DNA of 64,000 nucleotides from Candidatus Obscuribacter phosphatis (GCA_001899315.1 MOYA01000001.1:1898599-1962598), one strand, 5' to 3'; counted from the first letter of the stretch, positions 15,237 through 24,494 are shown. Translations and numbers: made by a program. The notes: generated by a model from the sequence alone, not told the origin.

Positions 15237-15464
15237 CTAGACGTTATAGACATCATCCTCGTTGCCGCCAACAAAGCGGTTAAGAGAAGCGGTGGCGAAT
15301 GCAGCCACGGTCTTATCGCGGCGCATAACCTGAGCTAGGCTGTCAGACATGTCTTCGGCAGTTGTTTTAATCACGGGCTTGAAAAGCTCGAACCAAAAGC
15401 GAAGGTCCTGAGGAGTCTCGGGCTCTGGCTGGTTATTTTCAACTCTGTCATCAAATATCGACAC
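15237..15464 (-). CDS. Small uncharacterised protein (75 aa)
   Basis: 75 aa, GTG start at 15464. Acidic N-terminus (DDRVENNQPEPETPQ), then an amphipathic helical stretch (FWFELFKPVIKTTAEDMSDSL). There are no Cys pairs, signal peptide or membrane segment. A good terminator directly downstream supports expression. It is not recognised. It is not a convincing MazF antitoxin: it ends 275 bases upstream of the toxin and its own terminator separates them. Confidence 0.6.
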   Translation of the reverse strand: MSIFDDRVENNQPEPETPQDLRFWFELFKPVIKTTAEDMSDSLAQVMRRDKTVAAFATASLNRFVGGNEDDVYNV

Positions 15465-16020
15465 TTACTCGTACCCCATCTACGATGAGCGAACTATACG
15501 AAGTATAGCAGGCTTTCAAGAGATATGTCCAGAAGATTTAATCTTCCTATTGACAATTAATGTCTTCTAGGGCTGATTCAACTTTTGGGACCTTTTCAGC
15601 GAGGTCGGTTAACTCGCGGGCAGTTAACTTATGTCAGCTAACTTTCGATTAGTTTCCTTGCTCACCTTTTTCTGTATACCCAGGTCGTCGGAGGTAATAG
15701 ACGTTTGCCGGATAATTTTAATGTAATCGATCCAGTCGGCGTTTGACCATGGGGAACTTACGATGTCAAGCCAATTTCCTTTCTAATCTTGCTCAATAGC
15801 TCGATCTAGCTTTAGCGGCAACTGAAGTCGCTAGTGACTCTAATAGACAGAGCTTCCAAAAGTCCGAGCTACCAAAAGACAGCGCTATCAAAAGACAAAG
15901 CTTCCAAAAGACAAAGCTACCAAAAGACAAAGCTTCCAAAAGTCCGAGCTACTCACGGTAAGTCAATAATAGTCCCGAGTTACCAGCATAAGCAGCCAAC
16001 TTACCTATATAAGTCTTTAG
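15465..16020. other. 556-bp intergenic region with short repeats
   Basis: No convincing gene was seen on either strand. It holds three imperfect GTTAACT-type repeats (15608-15650) and the 16-bp tandem array at 15850-15945. The open frame covering the array (15834-16073, plus) is simply the repeat translated (Ser-Lys-Gln rich) and runs into the antisense of the next gene. Confidence 0.7.
15850..15945. repeat. Tandem repeat, 16-bp unit, six copies
   Basis: Six contiguous 16-bp copies with consensus RAGCTWCCAAAAGACA; the first and last end in GTCC and a seventh is partial. There are no spacers between copies, so it is not CRISPR. It lies in the intergenic region between the 75-aa ORF and the B12-binding gene. 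Confidence 0.92.
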
Positions 16021-16425
16021 TTACTGACGCCCAGGGAACCGCTCTCTCAAGAACTCGATTGTGCGCTGGGTAGCACCTCCAGGCACGAATACTTCAGAAA
16101 TACCTTTGCTGAGCAGTTCGTCGCGGTCTTCATCTGGCATGACCCCGCCGCCGAACACAATTATGTCCTCGGCACCTTGCTGCTTCAGAAGGTCCACCAC
16201 TTTAGGCAAGAGAGTCAAGTGAGCGCCGGAAAGAATAGAAAGACCAATGGCGTCAACGTCTTCTTGAATAGCAGTCTCGACAATCTCTTCAGGAGAGCGG
16301 TGCAGTCCGGTATAGACCACCTCCATGCCGGCATCACGCAGTGCTCTGGCTACTACTTTAGCCCCGCGGTCATGGCCATCTAGACCAGGTTTGCCAATTA
16401 ATACGCGAATTTTGCCTTTACTCAT
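16021..16425 (-). CDS. Cobalamin-binding domain protein, methylmalonyl-CoA mutase small/C-terminal type
   Basis: 134 aa, the size of a lone B12-binding domain. KIRVLIGKPGLDGHDRGAKVVARALRD carries the DxHxxG signature whose His ligates cobalt. GLSILSGAHL and VFGGGVMPDEDRDEL are the later Rossmann-fold elements that hold the nucleotide tail. In two-subunit methylmalonyl-CoA (or related acyl-CoA) mutases this domain pairs with a separate catalytic subunit, which is not in the window. A propionyl-CoA-carboxylase-type subunit is encoded at 30925-32490, consistent with a propionyl-CoA / methylmalonyl-CoA route. Confidence 0.88.
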   Translation of the reverse strand: MSKGKIRVLIGKPGLDGHDRGAKVVARALRDAGMEVVYTGLHRSPEEIVETAIQEDVDAIGLSILSGAHLTLLPKVVDLLKQQGAEDIIVFGGGVMPDEDRDELLSKGISEVFVPGGATQRTIEFLRERFPGRQ

Positions 16426-16514
16426 AACTCAAAAATTGCTCTCAGACGGCGTTAGATTCTACTGGTCACTTATAGTAAACCTTCTTTTGGCTGATCAAAA
16501 TACAGAGTCGAATA

Positions 16515-16964
16515 TCAAGAAGGCAGTCGGGCTCTAAACACTGCGTCAAAATCGGCAAAGCGATCTATGTCGCGCTTGTTAATCAAATAAAAACATCTTG
16601 GGGTTGAGACGATAGCCCAGATCATATGAGGATGCACCTGATAACCACGAATTTCTTCGAACTTAAGGCGCCGCTTCCAAAGCAGAGCCTTGAGTTCAAT
16701 AGAACCTTTATATAGGGTGACTGAATCAACCTCAAATATGATCGGCGGCACCATATAGATATCAATAATTGCCACCATCAAAAAATGGAATAGTTCGGCA
16801 CCCAGTTCTACATGACCATGCGAAATCAGACGTCCGAGCAGCGAAACAATACTGCCGCCATTCAAGAGAAGTAAGATTATAAAGAAGAAGAACTTGATGT
16901 AATGGCGTTTTCGCTGCCTACTGCTGGCAAAAATTGCTTCTTCGTTCTGCATTTCATTCGCCAT
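16515..16964 (-). CDS. Small membrane protein with possible PH-like domain
   Basis: 149 aa. Two hydrophobic helices (about residues 23-45 and 53-72) lie near the N-terminus, followed by a strand-rich soluble part (VTLYKGSIELKALLWKRR, RGYQVHPHMIWAIVS, CFYLINKRDIDRF) resembling bacterial PH-domain proteins. No enzymatic motif is seen. Function unknown; a membrane sensor or scaffold is a guess. Confidence 0.6.
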   Translation of the reverse strand: MANEMQNEEAIFASSRQRKRHYIKFFFFIILLLLNGGSIVSLLGRLISHGHVELGAELFHFLMVAIIDIYMVPPIIFEVDSVTLYKGSIELKALLWKRRLKFEEIRGYQVHPHMIWAIVSTPRCFYLINKRDIDRFADFDAVFRARLPS

Positions 16965-17028
16965 CTAAGCCGCAGCGCCACCTTCGTTAATTACAGCAAC
17001 TAACTTATCGAGCGTCCCATTTAGATTA

Positions 17029-17058
17029 GGCCCAATAAGCCCCAATAAGTCCCGACAA
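17029..17058. repeat. Short direct repeat, 10-bp unit, three copies
   Basis: GGCCCAATAA, GCCCCAATAA and GTCCCGACAA are contiguous in the intergenic region upstream of the decarboxylase gene. Another member of the window's short-period repeats. Confidence 0.6.
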
Positions 17059-17235
17059 GACAAGCTGTTCTCTGCATCTTTCAAGTGAGGCTGGTTGAGA
17101 GCGGGTTTGGTCAAGAACTGTTTGGTTCACCTTGGATATTATACTTCTCCAAGCTAAGCCTATTGACTGAAGCATTATTCGCTCAGGGAAGCTAACCTTT
17201 TTAACTTAGCTTAGCGTGAGCGCTGGAGATTGAGC

Positions 17236-18882
17236 ATGTCTAAAAAGAAACTGGCCGACTACATTTTCGAACGAATCGAAGAGACCGGAGTGAAACATAC
17301 CTTTGGTATACCTGGTGATTTCATTCTGCCCTTCTATGCCGCCCAGATGAAGTCTGGTTTGGAAACCGTCGTGATGACCCATGAACCCTCGGTGGGTTAC
17401 GCCGCCGATGCCTATGCCCGTCTGAAAGGTCTGGGTGTAGCTCTTGTCACCTATGGCGCCGGTGGTCTCAATATGGTCAATCCGGTCGGGCTTGCCTATG
17501 CCGAGGAGTCTCCACTACTTACAATCAGCGGTGGACCGGAAACTCGATTCAGAACTCAGAAACCACACCTGCACCATTGCGTAAAGAATTTCAGAACCCA
17601 GCATGATGTCTATGCGCAAGTGTGCCAATCGACCACAATTCTTGACCACCCAGCCATGGCCAAGCAAGAAGTGGACCGCGTTTTCGACGATACCCTCAAG
17701 CATTCTCGTCCAGGCTATATTGAACTGCCCCGCGACATGGTTTCATTCGAGATAAATGACGAAGGTAAACATGACAAGGTCCAGATAGAAGACGAGAAAG
17801 CTAGACATGAAGCTGTTCTCGACATAGTGGAAAGATTGAAAAAATGCAGCCGTCCGGTCTTGATGGTGGGTGTGCAAGTACGCCGCTTCGGTCTCATGGA
17901 TTCGGCAGTAGCCCTGGCGCAGGCGCTCAACCTTCCTGTTGTCACCTCGATTTTAGGTAAAGCTACTTTCCCCGAGACCCATCCGAATTTCATAGGTAAC
18001 TACTTTGGTCAGTTCGGCAATCCCAAAGTAAAAGAGTATGTTGAAGAAGCCGACTGTATTATCGCTCTGGGAGCAGTGCTGACCGAAATGGAAACAGCCG
18101 GCTACACTGCCAAGCTGCCCCCCGAAAATCTCATTCAAATCAATACAGCCGAAGTGACGGTTGGCTACCACCGCTATGACGGTTTGCATTTCCAAACTGT
18201 CATTCACGAATTGGTCGAAGCCGTCTCCAGCAAGTTAGCTCCCACCATGCGCTTTTCAGTACCCGTGATTGAAAGAGAATCTTTAGCCGGTGTCAAAAAC
18301 CGCAAAGAACTGACCGTGGCTTCAATGATCGAGAGTCTGAACGACCTTTTGGAAGGCAATGACGACTACTCAGTGGTCACCGACACCGGAGACTGCATGT
18401 ATGCCGGCATGAGCTTGAAAACCGACATCTTCCTCTCGCCCGGCTATTACGTGTCCATGGGCTTCGGAGTTCCGGCAGCAATAGGCGCCCAGCTGGCGAT
18501 GCCCGAACGCAGACCGATTGTATTGGTGGGCGACGGCGCCTTCCAGATGACTGGTCTAGAGATAAGCACTGCTGTGAAGCACGGCTTGAATCCTATAGTG
18601 ATTGTCTTCAACAACGCCAGCTATGCCATGCTGCGCTTCATTGACCAAAAGAGAGATTACTTTAATCTTCCTCGCTGGGATTATGTAAAGCTTGCCCAGT
18701 CGGTCGGAGCCTCAGGCATGAAGGCTGACACACCGGAAAGCTTCAAAGAAGCCTTGAAAACCGCCGGCTCTTCTGACAAACTCTTCCTTATCGATGCTGT
18801 CATTGACAGTGAAGATATCTCTCCGACCCTGCGCCGCCTTACCGACCATTTCAGCAAGAAGGTGAAAGCGGCCATTAGTTGA
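17236..18882 (+). CDS. Thiamine-diphosphate-dependent 2-oxoacid decarboxylase (indolepyruvate/phenylpyruvate type)
   Basis: 548 aa. ATG 17236 is preferred because GGAGA lies 7 bases upstream; a TTG at 17230 is in frame. Domain order is N-terminal pyrimidine-binding (GIPGDFILPFYAA, the catalytic Glu in THEPSVGYAADAYAR), middle Rossmann domain (about 195-335), and C-terminal PP-binding (GDGAFQMTG followed by NNASYAMLR). The pattern GDG...NN is the thiamine diphosphate motif. The length and HEPSVGYAADAYAR-type N-terminus fit pyruvate/indolepyruvate decarboxylases rather than acetolactate synthase. The substrate is undecided; it would give an aldehyde and CO2. Confidence 0.85.
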   Translation: MSKKKLADYIFERIEETGVKHTFGIPGDFILPFYAAQMKSGLETVVMTHEPSVGYAADAYARLKGLGVALVTYGAGGLNMVNPVGLAYAEESPLLTISGGPETRFRTQKPHLHHCVKNFRTQHDVYAQVCQSTTILDHPAMAKQEVDRVFDDTLKHSRPGYIELPRDMVSFEINDEGKHDKVQIEDEKARHEAVLDIVERLKKCSRPVLMVGVQVRRFGLMDSAVALAQALNLPVVTSILGKATFPETHPNFIGNYFGQFGNPKVKEYVEEADCIIALGAVLTEMETAGYTAKLPPENLIQINTAEVTVGYHRYDGLHFQTVIHELVEAVSSKLAPTMRFSVPVIERESLAGVKNRKELTVASMIESLNDLLEGNDDYSVVTDTGDCMYAGMSLKTDIFLSPGYYVSMGFGVPAAIGAQLAMPERRPIVLVGDGAFQMTGLEISTAVKHGLNPIVIVFNNASYAMLRFIDQKRDYFNLPRWDYVKLAQSVGASGMKADTPESFKEALKTAGSSDKLFLIDAVIDSEDISPTLRRLTDHFSKKVKAAIS

Positions 18883-18889
18883 GGCAGCT

Positions 18890-19495
18890 TTGCTAAGACC
18901 ACATCAGTCTCAACAAGCTAGACAGGCTCAGTCAGTGACAGCAGCCTGTCTAGCTTTCAGTGCCTTTTGGCTGAGCGCCCCGGTCTTTGCCCAAAATGAC
19001 ATAGCAAACGAAGAAAGGCAGTCACTCAGAGTCGACTACAAGCCTCTCAGTGCCGATGAAGAAAAACAACGCCAGAAGAATGAAAGCTTCCGTAAAAGAA
19101 GACTAGCCTCCAATACTATCGAAGGTGAGGTCAGCAAAGACTTTGAAGAGCAGAATAGCCCTGACAAGCAAGCAAATAAACAAGACGGTAAACAAGACAG
19201 TAAGCAAGACGGCAACAAGGCGGCTGCAGACATCAAGTCTATCGGTAGCGGCGCCATCAAAGCCACTAAGAGAATAGGCAAGATTCCATTTAATATCGCC
19301 CGCGATATCAAGTCTGAAACAAGCCGGATGCAGGAACAATGGCAGGAAGATCTTTCTGCTGGAGAAAAACCCGACCTTTACGCGAAGTCGGTCAGTACTG
19401 CCGCCGCCCTCATATACGGCATACCCACCGGTGTTATTTTAGGGGTGGTGCGCGGCGATAAGGGCAAGGCAGATTTGAAACAACAGGCTAAATGA
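18890..19495 (+). CDS. Exported protein with Lys/Gln/Asp-rich repeat, unknown function
   Basis: 201 aa, TTG start at 18890 with GAGG upstream, only 8 bases after the decarboxylase stop. Signal peptide with a hydrophobic core (VTAACLAFSAFWL) and a likely cleavage after APVFA. A low-complexity run (KQDGKQDSKQDGNK) occurs near residues 97-112. It has a C-terminal moderately hydrophobic segment (SVSTAAALIYGIPTGVILGVV). Envelope-located; no recognisable domain. Confidence 0.65.
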   Translation: MLRPHQSQQARQAQSVTAACLAFSAFWLSAPVFAQNDIANEERQSLRVDYKPLSADEEKQRQKNESFRKRRLASNTIEGEVSKDFEEQNSPDKQANKQDGKQDSKQDGNKAAADIKSIGSGAIKATKRIGKIPFNIARDIKSETSRMQEQWQEDLSAGEKPDLYAKSVSTAAALIYGIPTGVILGVVRGDKGKADLKQQAK

Positions 19496-19511
19496 TCAAG
19501 ACTAGATTGGG

Positions 19512-19596
19512 CCAGTCCTAAACTAAACTGAGTCCTCAACTTAACTGAGTCCTAAACTTAGCTGAGTCATCAACTAAACTTAGTCCCCAAATTAGC
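19512..19596. repeat. Tandem repeat, 17-bp unit, five copies
   Basis: Five contiguous imperfect copies of TGAGTCCTAAACTTAAC-like units between the exported protein and the MATE gene. Related fragments (AGTCCTAAAC) recur to about 19650. No spacers are present. Confidence 0.88.
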
Positions 19597-19654
19597 CCCG
19601 CTCTTAAACTTACTAAGTTTTGCCTAAGTCCTAAACAAAATACAGTCCTAGTAA

Positions 19655-21019
19655 ATGGCATCTGACAATACACTGACAAAAGGTAATCTCTGGCATGCCA
19701 TCTGGCTGATGAGCTGGCCTCTGGTTCTCACTACAGTAGCCAATTCGCTGGTCGGCCTAGTGGATGTACAAGTGGCAGGCAGTCTAGATGCTTCAGCCCA
19801 GGCGGCTGTAGGTCTGGCTGAGCATGTGCTTTTCTTGTTTATGCTGACGATTATGTCAATTGGTGTGGGCACGACTGCTTTGGTTTCTAGAGCTTACGGC
19901 ACAGGCAATCAAGATGAATATATCAAGGCAGCCGGCCAATCGTTTTTGTTGTCCATTATGCTTGGTCTGGTGATGGCCTTCACCGCCAGCCTGACCGCCC
20001 AATTTGCCATTTCGCTCTTTACCAAAAATCAAGCTGTAGTCGAGGCCGGTCGTGACTATCTCACTGCTTACAGCTTTGTTCTTATTCCCTATAGCTTGAC
20101 CATAATTGCCAACGCCGCCTTCCGTGCAATCGGCGATAGCAAAACGCCACTATATATAGTTGCCTGTATGACTGCTATAAATATAGCTGGCGACTACCTG
20201 ACCGTTTACTACAACTTTCCAGTGGCTTCGCTGGGCATCAAGCTTGGCATCAGGGGTCTAGCCTATGCCGGTCTAGCCGGCAGCATTGTCGGTGCGATTC
20301 TAGCTTTCTATTTTCTCAAGAAATCAAAGCTGGCCCCCTCTCTGAAGGCTCTCTTACCGGCTGATCCTGAGATGCTAAAGAAGATTTGCAAAATCGGCAT
20401 TCCTTCGGCAATGCAAAGGCTGTTTTGGGCACTCTCGGTCTTTGTCATTTTTGCCGTACTAACCCTCTGTCCCAATTCAGTGCAAGCTTTGGCCTCTTGG
20501 GCTGTAGGCATGCGCGTTGAAGCCCTAGTGTTTATGCCGCTTGTCGCCCTCAGTCTAGCGGTATCTTCTATTGTCGGACAAAATTTAGGGGCGAGGGAAT
20601 TCGACCGCGCCTATGCGGCAGGCTGGCGCGTCACCGGCATTGGTATCGCCATGATGTTTGCCGCCGCCCTGGTACTTTACATGGGGGCAGATCTAATCGC
20701 TTCAGCCATGACCAGCGAACCGGTGGCAAAGACTTATACTGTGGCATACCTCAAGATAAACGCATTGGCCGAGCCCTTTTTAGCCTTGGCGATGGTCTTA
20801 GGCGGAGCCTTACAAGGGGCCGGTGAAACGCGCACGCCCATGCTCCTCACTCTCTTGACCAACTGGTTGATTCGCATTCCACTAAGCTATGTTTTAGCTA
20901 TATCTTTTCATATGGGTGTAGACGGCGTATGGTGGTCGATGGCAATTTCAATCTTGATACACGGTTTATTGATGGCACTGCGCTACCAATCTAAAGAATG
21001 GCTGAAAGAGAAAATATGA
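19655..21019 (+). CDS. MATE-family multidrug/sodium efflux transporter
   Basis: 454 aa with about 12 hydrophobic segments in two similar six-helix halves. Typical MATE features are WPLVLTTVANSLVGLVDVQVAG in the first helix, GTTALVSRAYGTG, and in the second half QNLGAREFDRAY and GGALQGAGETRTPM. It probably exports drugs or metabolites in exchange for Na+ or H+. No strong ribosome binding site is seen before the ATG. Its end overlaps the start of the next gene. Confidence 0.9.
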   Translation: MASDNTLTKGNLWHAIWLMSWPLVLTTVANSLVGLVDVQVAGSLDASAQAAVGLAEHVLFLFMLTIMSIGVGTTALVSRAYGTGNQDEYIKAAGQSFLLSIMLGLVMAFTASLTAQFAISLFTKNQAVVEAGRDYLTAYSFVLIPYSLTIIANAAFRAIGDSKTPLYIVACMTAINIAGDYLTVYYNFPVASLGIKLGIRGLAYAGLAGSIVGAILAFYFLKKSKLAPSLKALLPADPEMLKKICKIGIPSAMQRLFWALSVFVIFAVLTLCPNSVQALASWAVGMRVEALVFMPLVALSLAVSSIVGQNLGAREFDRAYAAGWRVTGIGIAMMFAAALVLYMGADLIASAMTSEPVAKTYTVAYLKINALAEPFLALAMVLGGALQGAGETRTPMLLTLLTNWLIRIPLSYVLAISFHMGVDGVWWSMAISILIHGLLMALRYQSKEWLKEKI

Positions 21020-24000
21020 CCGGCAACAATAAAGAAAAAACCGACAAAACCATATTGCTTGTCTTGCTCTTTCTTGGCATTTTTGGACTAGCTAGCTATT
21101 TCAAATTACAAGAAGCAGTCTTTCCAAGCGCCTCCATCAACTTTTCCAAAAGCAAAGACGAAATCAGAAAAATAGCCGACCAATGGATAAAAGATCTACA
21201 GAGTCCTGGCAACTATCCTATCGTCTCCACCATTTTCAACGTCGACAGCAGCGCTAAAAACTTCTTCGATTTTAAGCTTGGCACCCGCGAAGCAAACCGC
21301 GTCATGAAGGAAGAAGCACCGGTATTTTATTGGGATCTGCGCTATTGCGAGCCAAAGAATATTGAAAACATTCGCATGCAGATTTCACCCGACGGCTCTT
21401 TGGTCGCCTATCAGTTTAATGCCGATCAAGACCGCAAGTTACCTAGTATCAGCCATGAAGAAGCAAAAGAGAGAGCCACCGCTTTTCTCTGCCGAACAAC
21501 CGGGCTCAAAGAAGACAGTTTTGATCTGCAAAGCGACAAAATAGAGCAGCGAAGAGGAAGAACTGATCATAGCTTCACTTTTGAACGAAAAGACAAGATC
21601 TATCAAGGCGCCAGATTGCGCACTGATGTCAAAATCGCCGGCAATCTCATTTCGGAATACAACAGTATGGTGCACCTGCCGGATAGCTGGCAGCAGGAAT
21701 ATAAGACTATACGCACCAATAATGAACTTTTGCAGTCGGTAGCTCAGATCTTCTATATCCTGCTCTTTCCTCTCTCGATTGTGGTTGCCGTGGTGCACTG
21801 GCGCCGTGGCAATATCAGAGGGCGTTTCGTCTTCACCACGGCGGCAATCTTGACGGCCATCAATTTAGCCGACAGTTACAATGAGTTTCCCTATAAACTC
21901 TTCGGCTACGACAGCGATACTTCTTATGAGAGCTTCTTGCTCCAGACTTTGCTCAGTCCCTGGCTCGGCGCCATCTTTGTCTTTATCATCAGCTGCCTAC
22001 TTGCTTCAGCCGGCGAAATTATCTATCGCAAACTCTTCCCAGAAAAAATGGCTCTAGAAGAGTTCTTCACCCTCAGAGGTTTGCGCAGCCAAGAAGGCCG
22101 CACCGGTATCTTGCTTGGCATACTTTGGTGTGCAGTTTCTCTTGGCTATCAAATTTACTACTACTATATCGGTCGAAAAGCAGGATTCTGGTGCCCAATT
22201 CAAGTCGACGACTATCAAATCTATGCCAGTTTCTTGCCCTGGATAGGAGCCATCAGCCTGGCTGTATTCGCCTCTAGTTCAGAAGAAATTCTCTATCGCG
22301 TCTTATTCATAGGCTTTGCCCGCAAAGCCGGTCTAAAGAACTTTTTCCTGATCAACTTTCTGCAGGCCACCGCTTGGGGCTTTATGCATTCAAGCTATGA
22401 GCAACAGCCATGTTATGCCAGAGGGCTTGAGATTAGTATAGAAGGCATGCTGGACGGCTTCATTTTACAGCGCTTCGGTCTTTTGCCCTGCCTGCTCTCG
22501 CACTATATGTTCGATGCCTTCTGTTGCGTCACGCCCCTGTTTAAAGCCCCGCCGTCCTTGGCTATTTCGGCTGCGGTGCCCTTTTTGCCGGTGCTCATCA
22601 TCTTGTTTTTGAGCAGGAAGAAAACAGAAGAAAAACCGCTTTTGAACAAAGATCTGCTCTTGAAAGAGAACCAAGAAGCCAGCGTCGATGAGAAACTACC
22701 GGTTATCGAATATAACCCAATTAAATGGAGACTACGCTGGCGCATTATCGCCTTTATTGTGGCCGCTTTAGGTCTTGTCTATCTGCTTGATCATAAGACC
22801 GAGCTTTATGGCGAGAAAGTTAAGGTCTTAAAAATTGACCGTCCAAAGGCTATCGAAGCAGCAAGAATGGCTTTGGTAGAAAGAAAGATAGATCTGAGCG
22901 GTTATGAAGCCTATACCGGACTAAACAACAGCTATCCAGACCACATTGAAGAATTTCAATATATTTTCGAAAAGTCGGGGCTGAAAAGAACTATCGAGAT
23001 AGCGGACAAAATCGAACGCTCAGCACTGATCTCGGTGCAATTCGTCAAGCCTTTGACCCAAGAGACCTATGGTGTCATTCTGGATGAAGAAGGCAAAGTA
23101 CTCAACATCAGGGTCAATATTCCGGAGCACGACAGGGGGGCAAAACTAGACAAAAGCCAAGCTATAGCGCGGGCCAGAAGCTTTTTGCAAAACAATCGCC
23201 CGGTCTATAGTCCACTTGAAGAAGACCAATACAAAGTAGAAAAACAAGAGAATCGAATCGACCATGAAGTGACCTTCAAGGTTCCCCCTTATCATGTGGC
23301 GGAAGCGCCCCTAAAAGTGACGACTTCGGTGAAAGGCGATCTAGCCTGCAATATCGGTCACTACTGGGATCTGCCCACAGAGTGGACAAAGAAAAGAGAA
23401 ATCAAAAAACTGAAAGACGAAGTTGCCGACTTTCTCAAACAGGCAAATGTTTACGTCATGCTTATTGCTGTTTGCTGCGCCTGCTATGTCACCATTCGGC
23501 GCGCCAATTTGAGATGGAAATTGGCTTTGAGCCTGGCTCTACTCTGGGGACTTTTGAATATAGCCGAACTGCCACTGACTCTCCACAATCTCTATGCCTA
23601 TTATAAAGTGGAAGAACCACTGCAGAGCTTTTATATCAGGCTCTTGATTGATAAAGGACTAAGCTTGTTCTTACAATTCATTGGCGCTACCTTTGCACTA
23701 ACTATGGTGCTTTCCATCATGCCTGAGAACGTCAAAGGCAATCTCAACACACTGCTGACCATGCTCATACCGTCCCGGGAAAAAGAACTTTCTAAAACCC
23801 ACAGAGACTATTGGCTCGATGGCATAATCTTAGGTCTGGCAGCCTGTTTGACTCATCTGCTTTTTGAGCGCAGCGGTGAGCTGGCTACTATCTTTTTTGC
23901 CCACGAACTGCCCCGTTCATACGCAGAGACTGACACCTTGAGTGGTGCTTTCAACAGCATCGGACCTCTCTACAGTTTGCTCGACAGCCTGCGAGAAATA

Positions 24001-24417
24001 ATCAGCCAACCATGCAACTATCTCTGTGTCGGCGCCTTGCTTTATGTTCTTAAGATTAGAAGGTTCTATCAAGCCTTTCTAATCTGTCTCTTACTCAATG
24101 TGCCGGGTCTTCTCTTGCAAAGAACAGTACCTGATATGGTGCTCTTCCTCATTCCAGCCCTGCTGAGGTTTTCCTTCTTATATCTAGTCACAGCTTGGTC
24201 GGTTAGACATAATTTGCTGGCGCTGTTTATGTTCGCTCTCTTCAGCCAGTTACTTTTGAGATTCAACTTATTCATCGAGGCAGGCAAAAGAGTCTTTATC
24301 TGGGACCTGCTGGCTCTCTTGATGCTGGCTCTGGTTCCACTAATTTATTTGACCTTCAATCAGCGCCTGCACAAATTGAGCAAAGCTCTGACAAGCAAGA
24401 AATTCTCAAAGACTTAG
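20998..24417 (+). CDS. Large membrane protein: CPBP (CAAX-type) protease half plus a second, catalytically empty half
   Basis: 1139 aa from ATG 20998; ATG 21016, overlapping the MATE stop, would give 1133 aa. Half one: TM, PepSY-like extracytoplasmic region (about 40-235), then a multi-TM domain with the CPBP motifs EEILYR (E429, E430, R434), FMHS (H464) and HYMFD (H502, D506). Half two (about 605-1139) repeats the same layout: a soluble region with RIDHEVTF against RTDHSFTF in half one, then TM helices. At the CPBP motifs it reads REIISQ, VPGLLL and LFMFAL, so Glu, His and Asp are lost. CPBP proteins are intramembrane metalloproteases. The fusion looks like an internal duplication with one dead copy. 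Substrate unknown. Confidence 0.72.
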   Translation: MAERENMTGNNKEKTDKTILLVLLFLGIFGLASYFKLQEAVFPSASINFSKSKDEIRKIADQWIKDLQSPGNYPIVSTIFNVDSSAKNFFDFKLGTREANRVMKEEAPVFYWDLRYCEPKNIENIRMQISPDGSLVAYQFNADQDRKLPSISHEEAKERATAFLCRTTGLKEDSFDLQSDKIEQRRGRTDHSFTFERKDKIYQGARLRTDVKIAGNLISEYNSMVHLPDSWQQEYKTIRTNNELLQSVAQIFYILLFPLSIVVAVVHWRRGNIRGRFVFTTAAILTAINLADSYNEFPYKLFGYDSDTSYESFLLQTLLSPWLGAIFVFIISCLLASAGEIIYRKLFPEKMALEEFFTLRGLRSQEGRTGILLGILWCAVSLGYQIYYYYIGRKAGFWCPIQVDDYQIYASFLPWIGAISLAVFASSSEEILYRVLFIGFARKAGLKNFFLINFLQATAWGFMHSSYEQQPCYARGLEISIEGMLDGFILQRFGLLPCLLSHYMFDAFCCVTPLFKAPPSLAISAAVPFLPVLIILFLSRKKTEEKPLLNKDLLLKENQEASVDEKLPVIEYNPIKWRLRWRIIAFIVAALGLVYLLDHKTELYGEKVKVLKIDRPKAIEAARMALVERKIDLSGYEAYTGLNNSYPDHIEEFQYIFEKSGLKRTIEIADKIERSALISVQFVKPLTQETYGVILDEEGKVLNIRVNIPEHDRGAKLDKSQAIARARSFLQNNRPVYSPLEEDQYKVEKQENRIDHEVTFKVPPYHVAEAPLKVTTSVKGDLACNIGHYWDLPTEWTKKREIKKLKDEVADFLKQANVYVMLIAVCCACYVTIRRANLRWKLALSLALLWGLLNIAELPLTLHNLYAYYKVEEPLQSFYIRLLIDKGLSLFLQFIGATFALTMVLSIMPENVKGNLNTLLTMLIPSREKELSKTHRDYWLDGIILGLAACLTHLLFERSGELATIFFAHELPRSYAETDTLSGAFNSIGPLYSLLDSLREIISQPCNYLCVGALLYVLKIRRFYQAFLICLLLNVPGLLLQRTVPDMVLFLIPALLRFSFLYLVTAWSVRHNLLALFMFALFSQLLLRFNLFIEAGKRVFIWDLLALLMLALVPLIYLTFNQRLHKLSKALTSKKFSKT

Positions 24418-24494
24418 TCGAAACTTAATTGAGACTTACTTGAGACTAAATCAAGACTTACTTGAGACTTAATCAAGACTTAGTTGAGCTTTAG
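24418..24494. repeat. Tandem repeat, 11-bp unit, seven copies
   Basis: Seven 11-bp units, consensus TYRAGACTTAV, filling the gap between two convergent genes. The period equals about one helical turn of DNA, so the repeat places AT steps on one face and could be curved. The last unit overlaps the stop codon of the O-antigen-ligase-like gene. Confidence 0.9.

Noticed and set aside
15237-15464. 75-aa protein as the MazF antitoxin
   Set aside because: It lies 275 bases upstream of the toxin with its own terminator between, and has no antitoxin-like DNA-binding part.
15850-15945. CRISPR array
   Set aside because: Repeat units are contiguous with no spacers, and no cas genes are present.
15834-16073. 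79-aa plus-strand ORF over the 16-bp repeat
   Set aside because: It is the tandem repeat translated and runs into antisense of the B12-binding gene.
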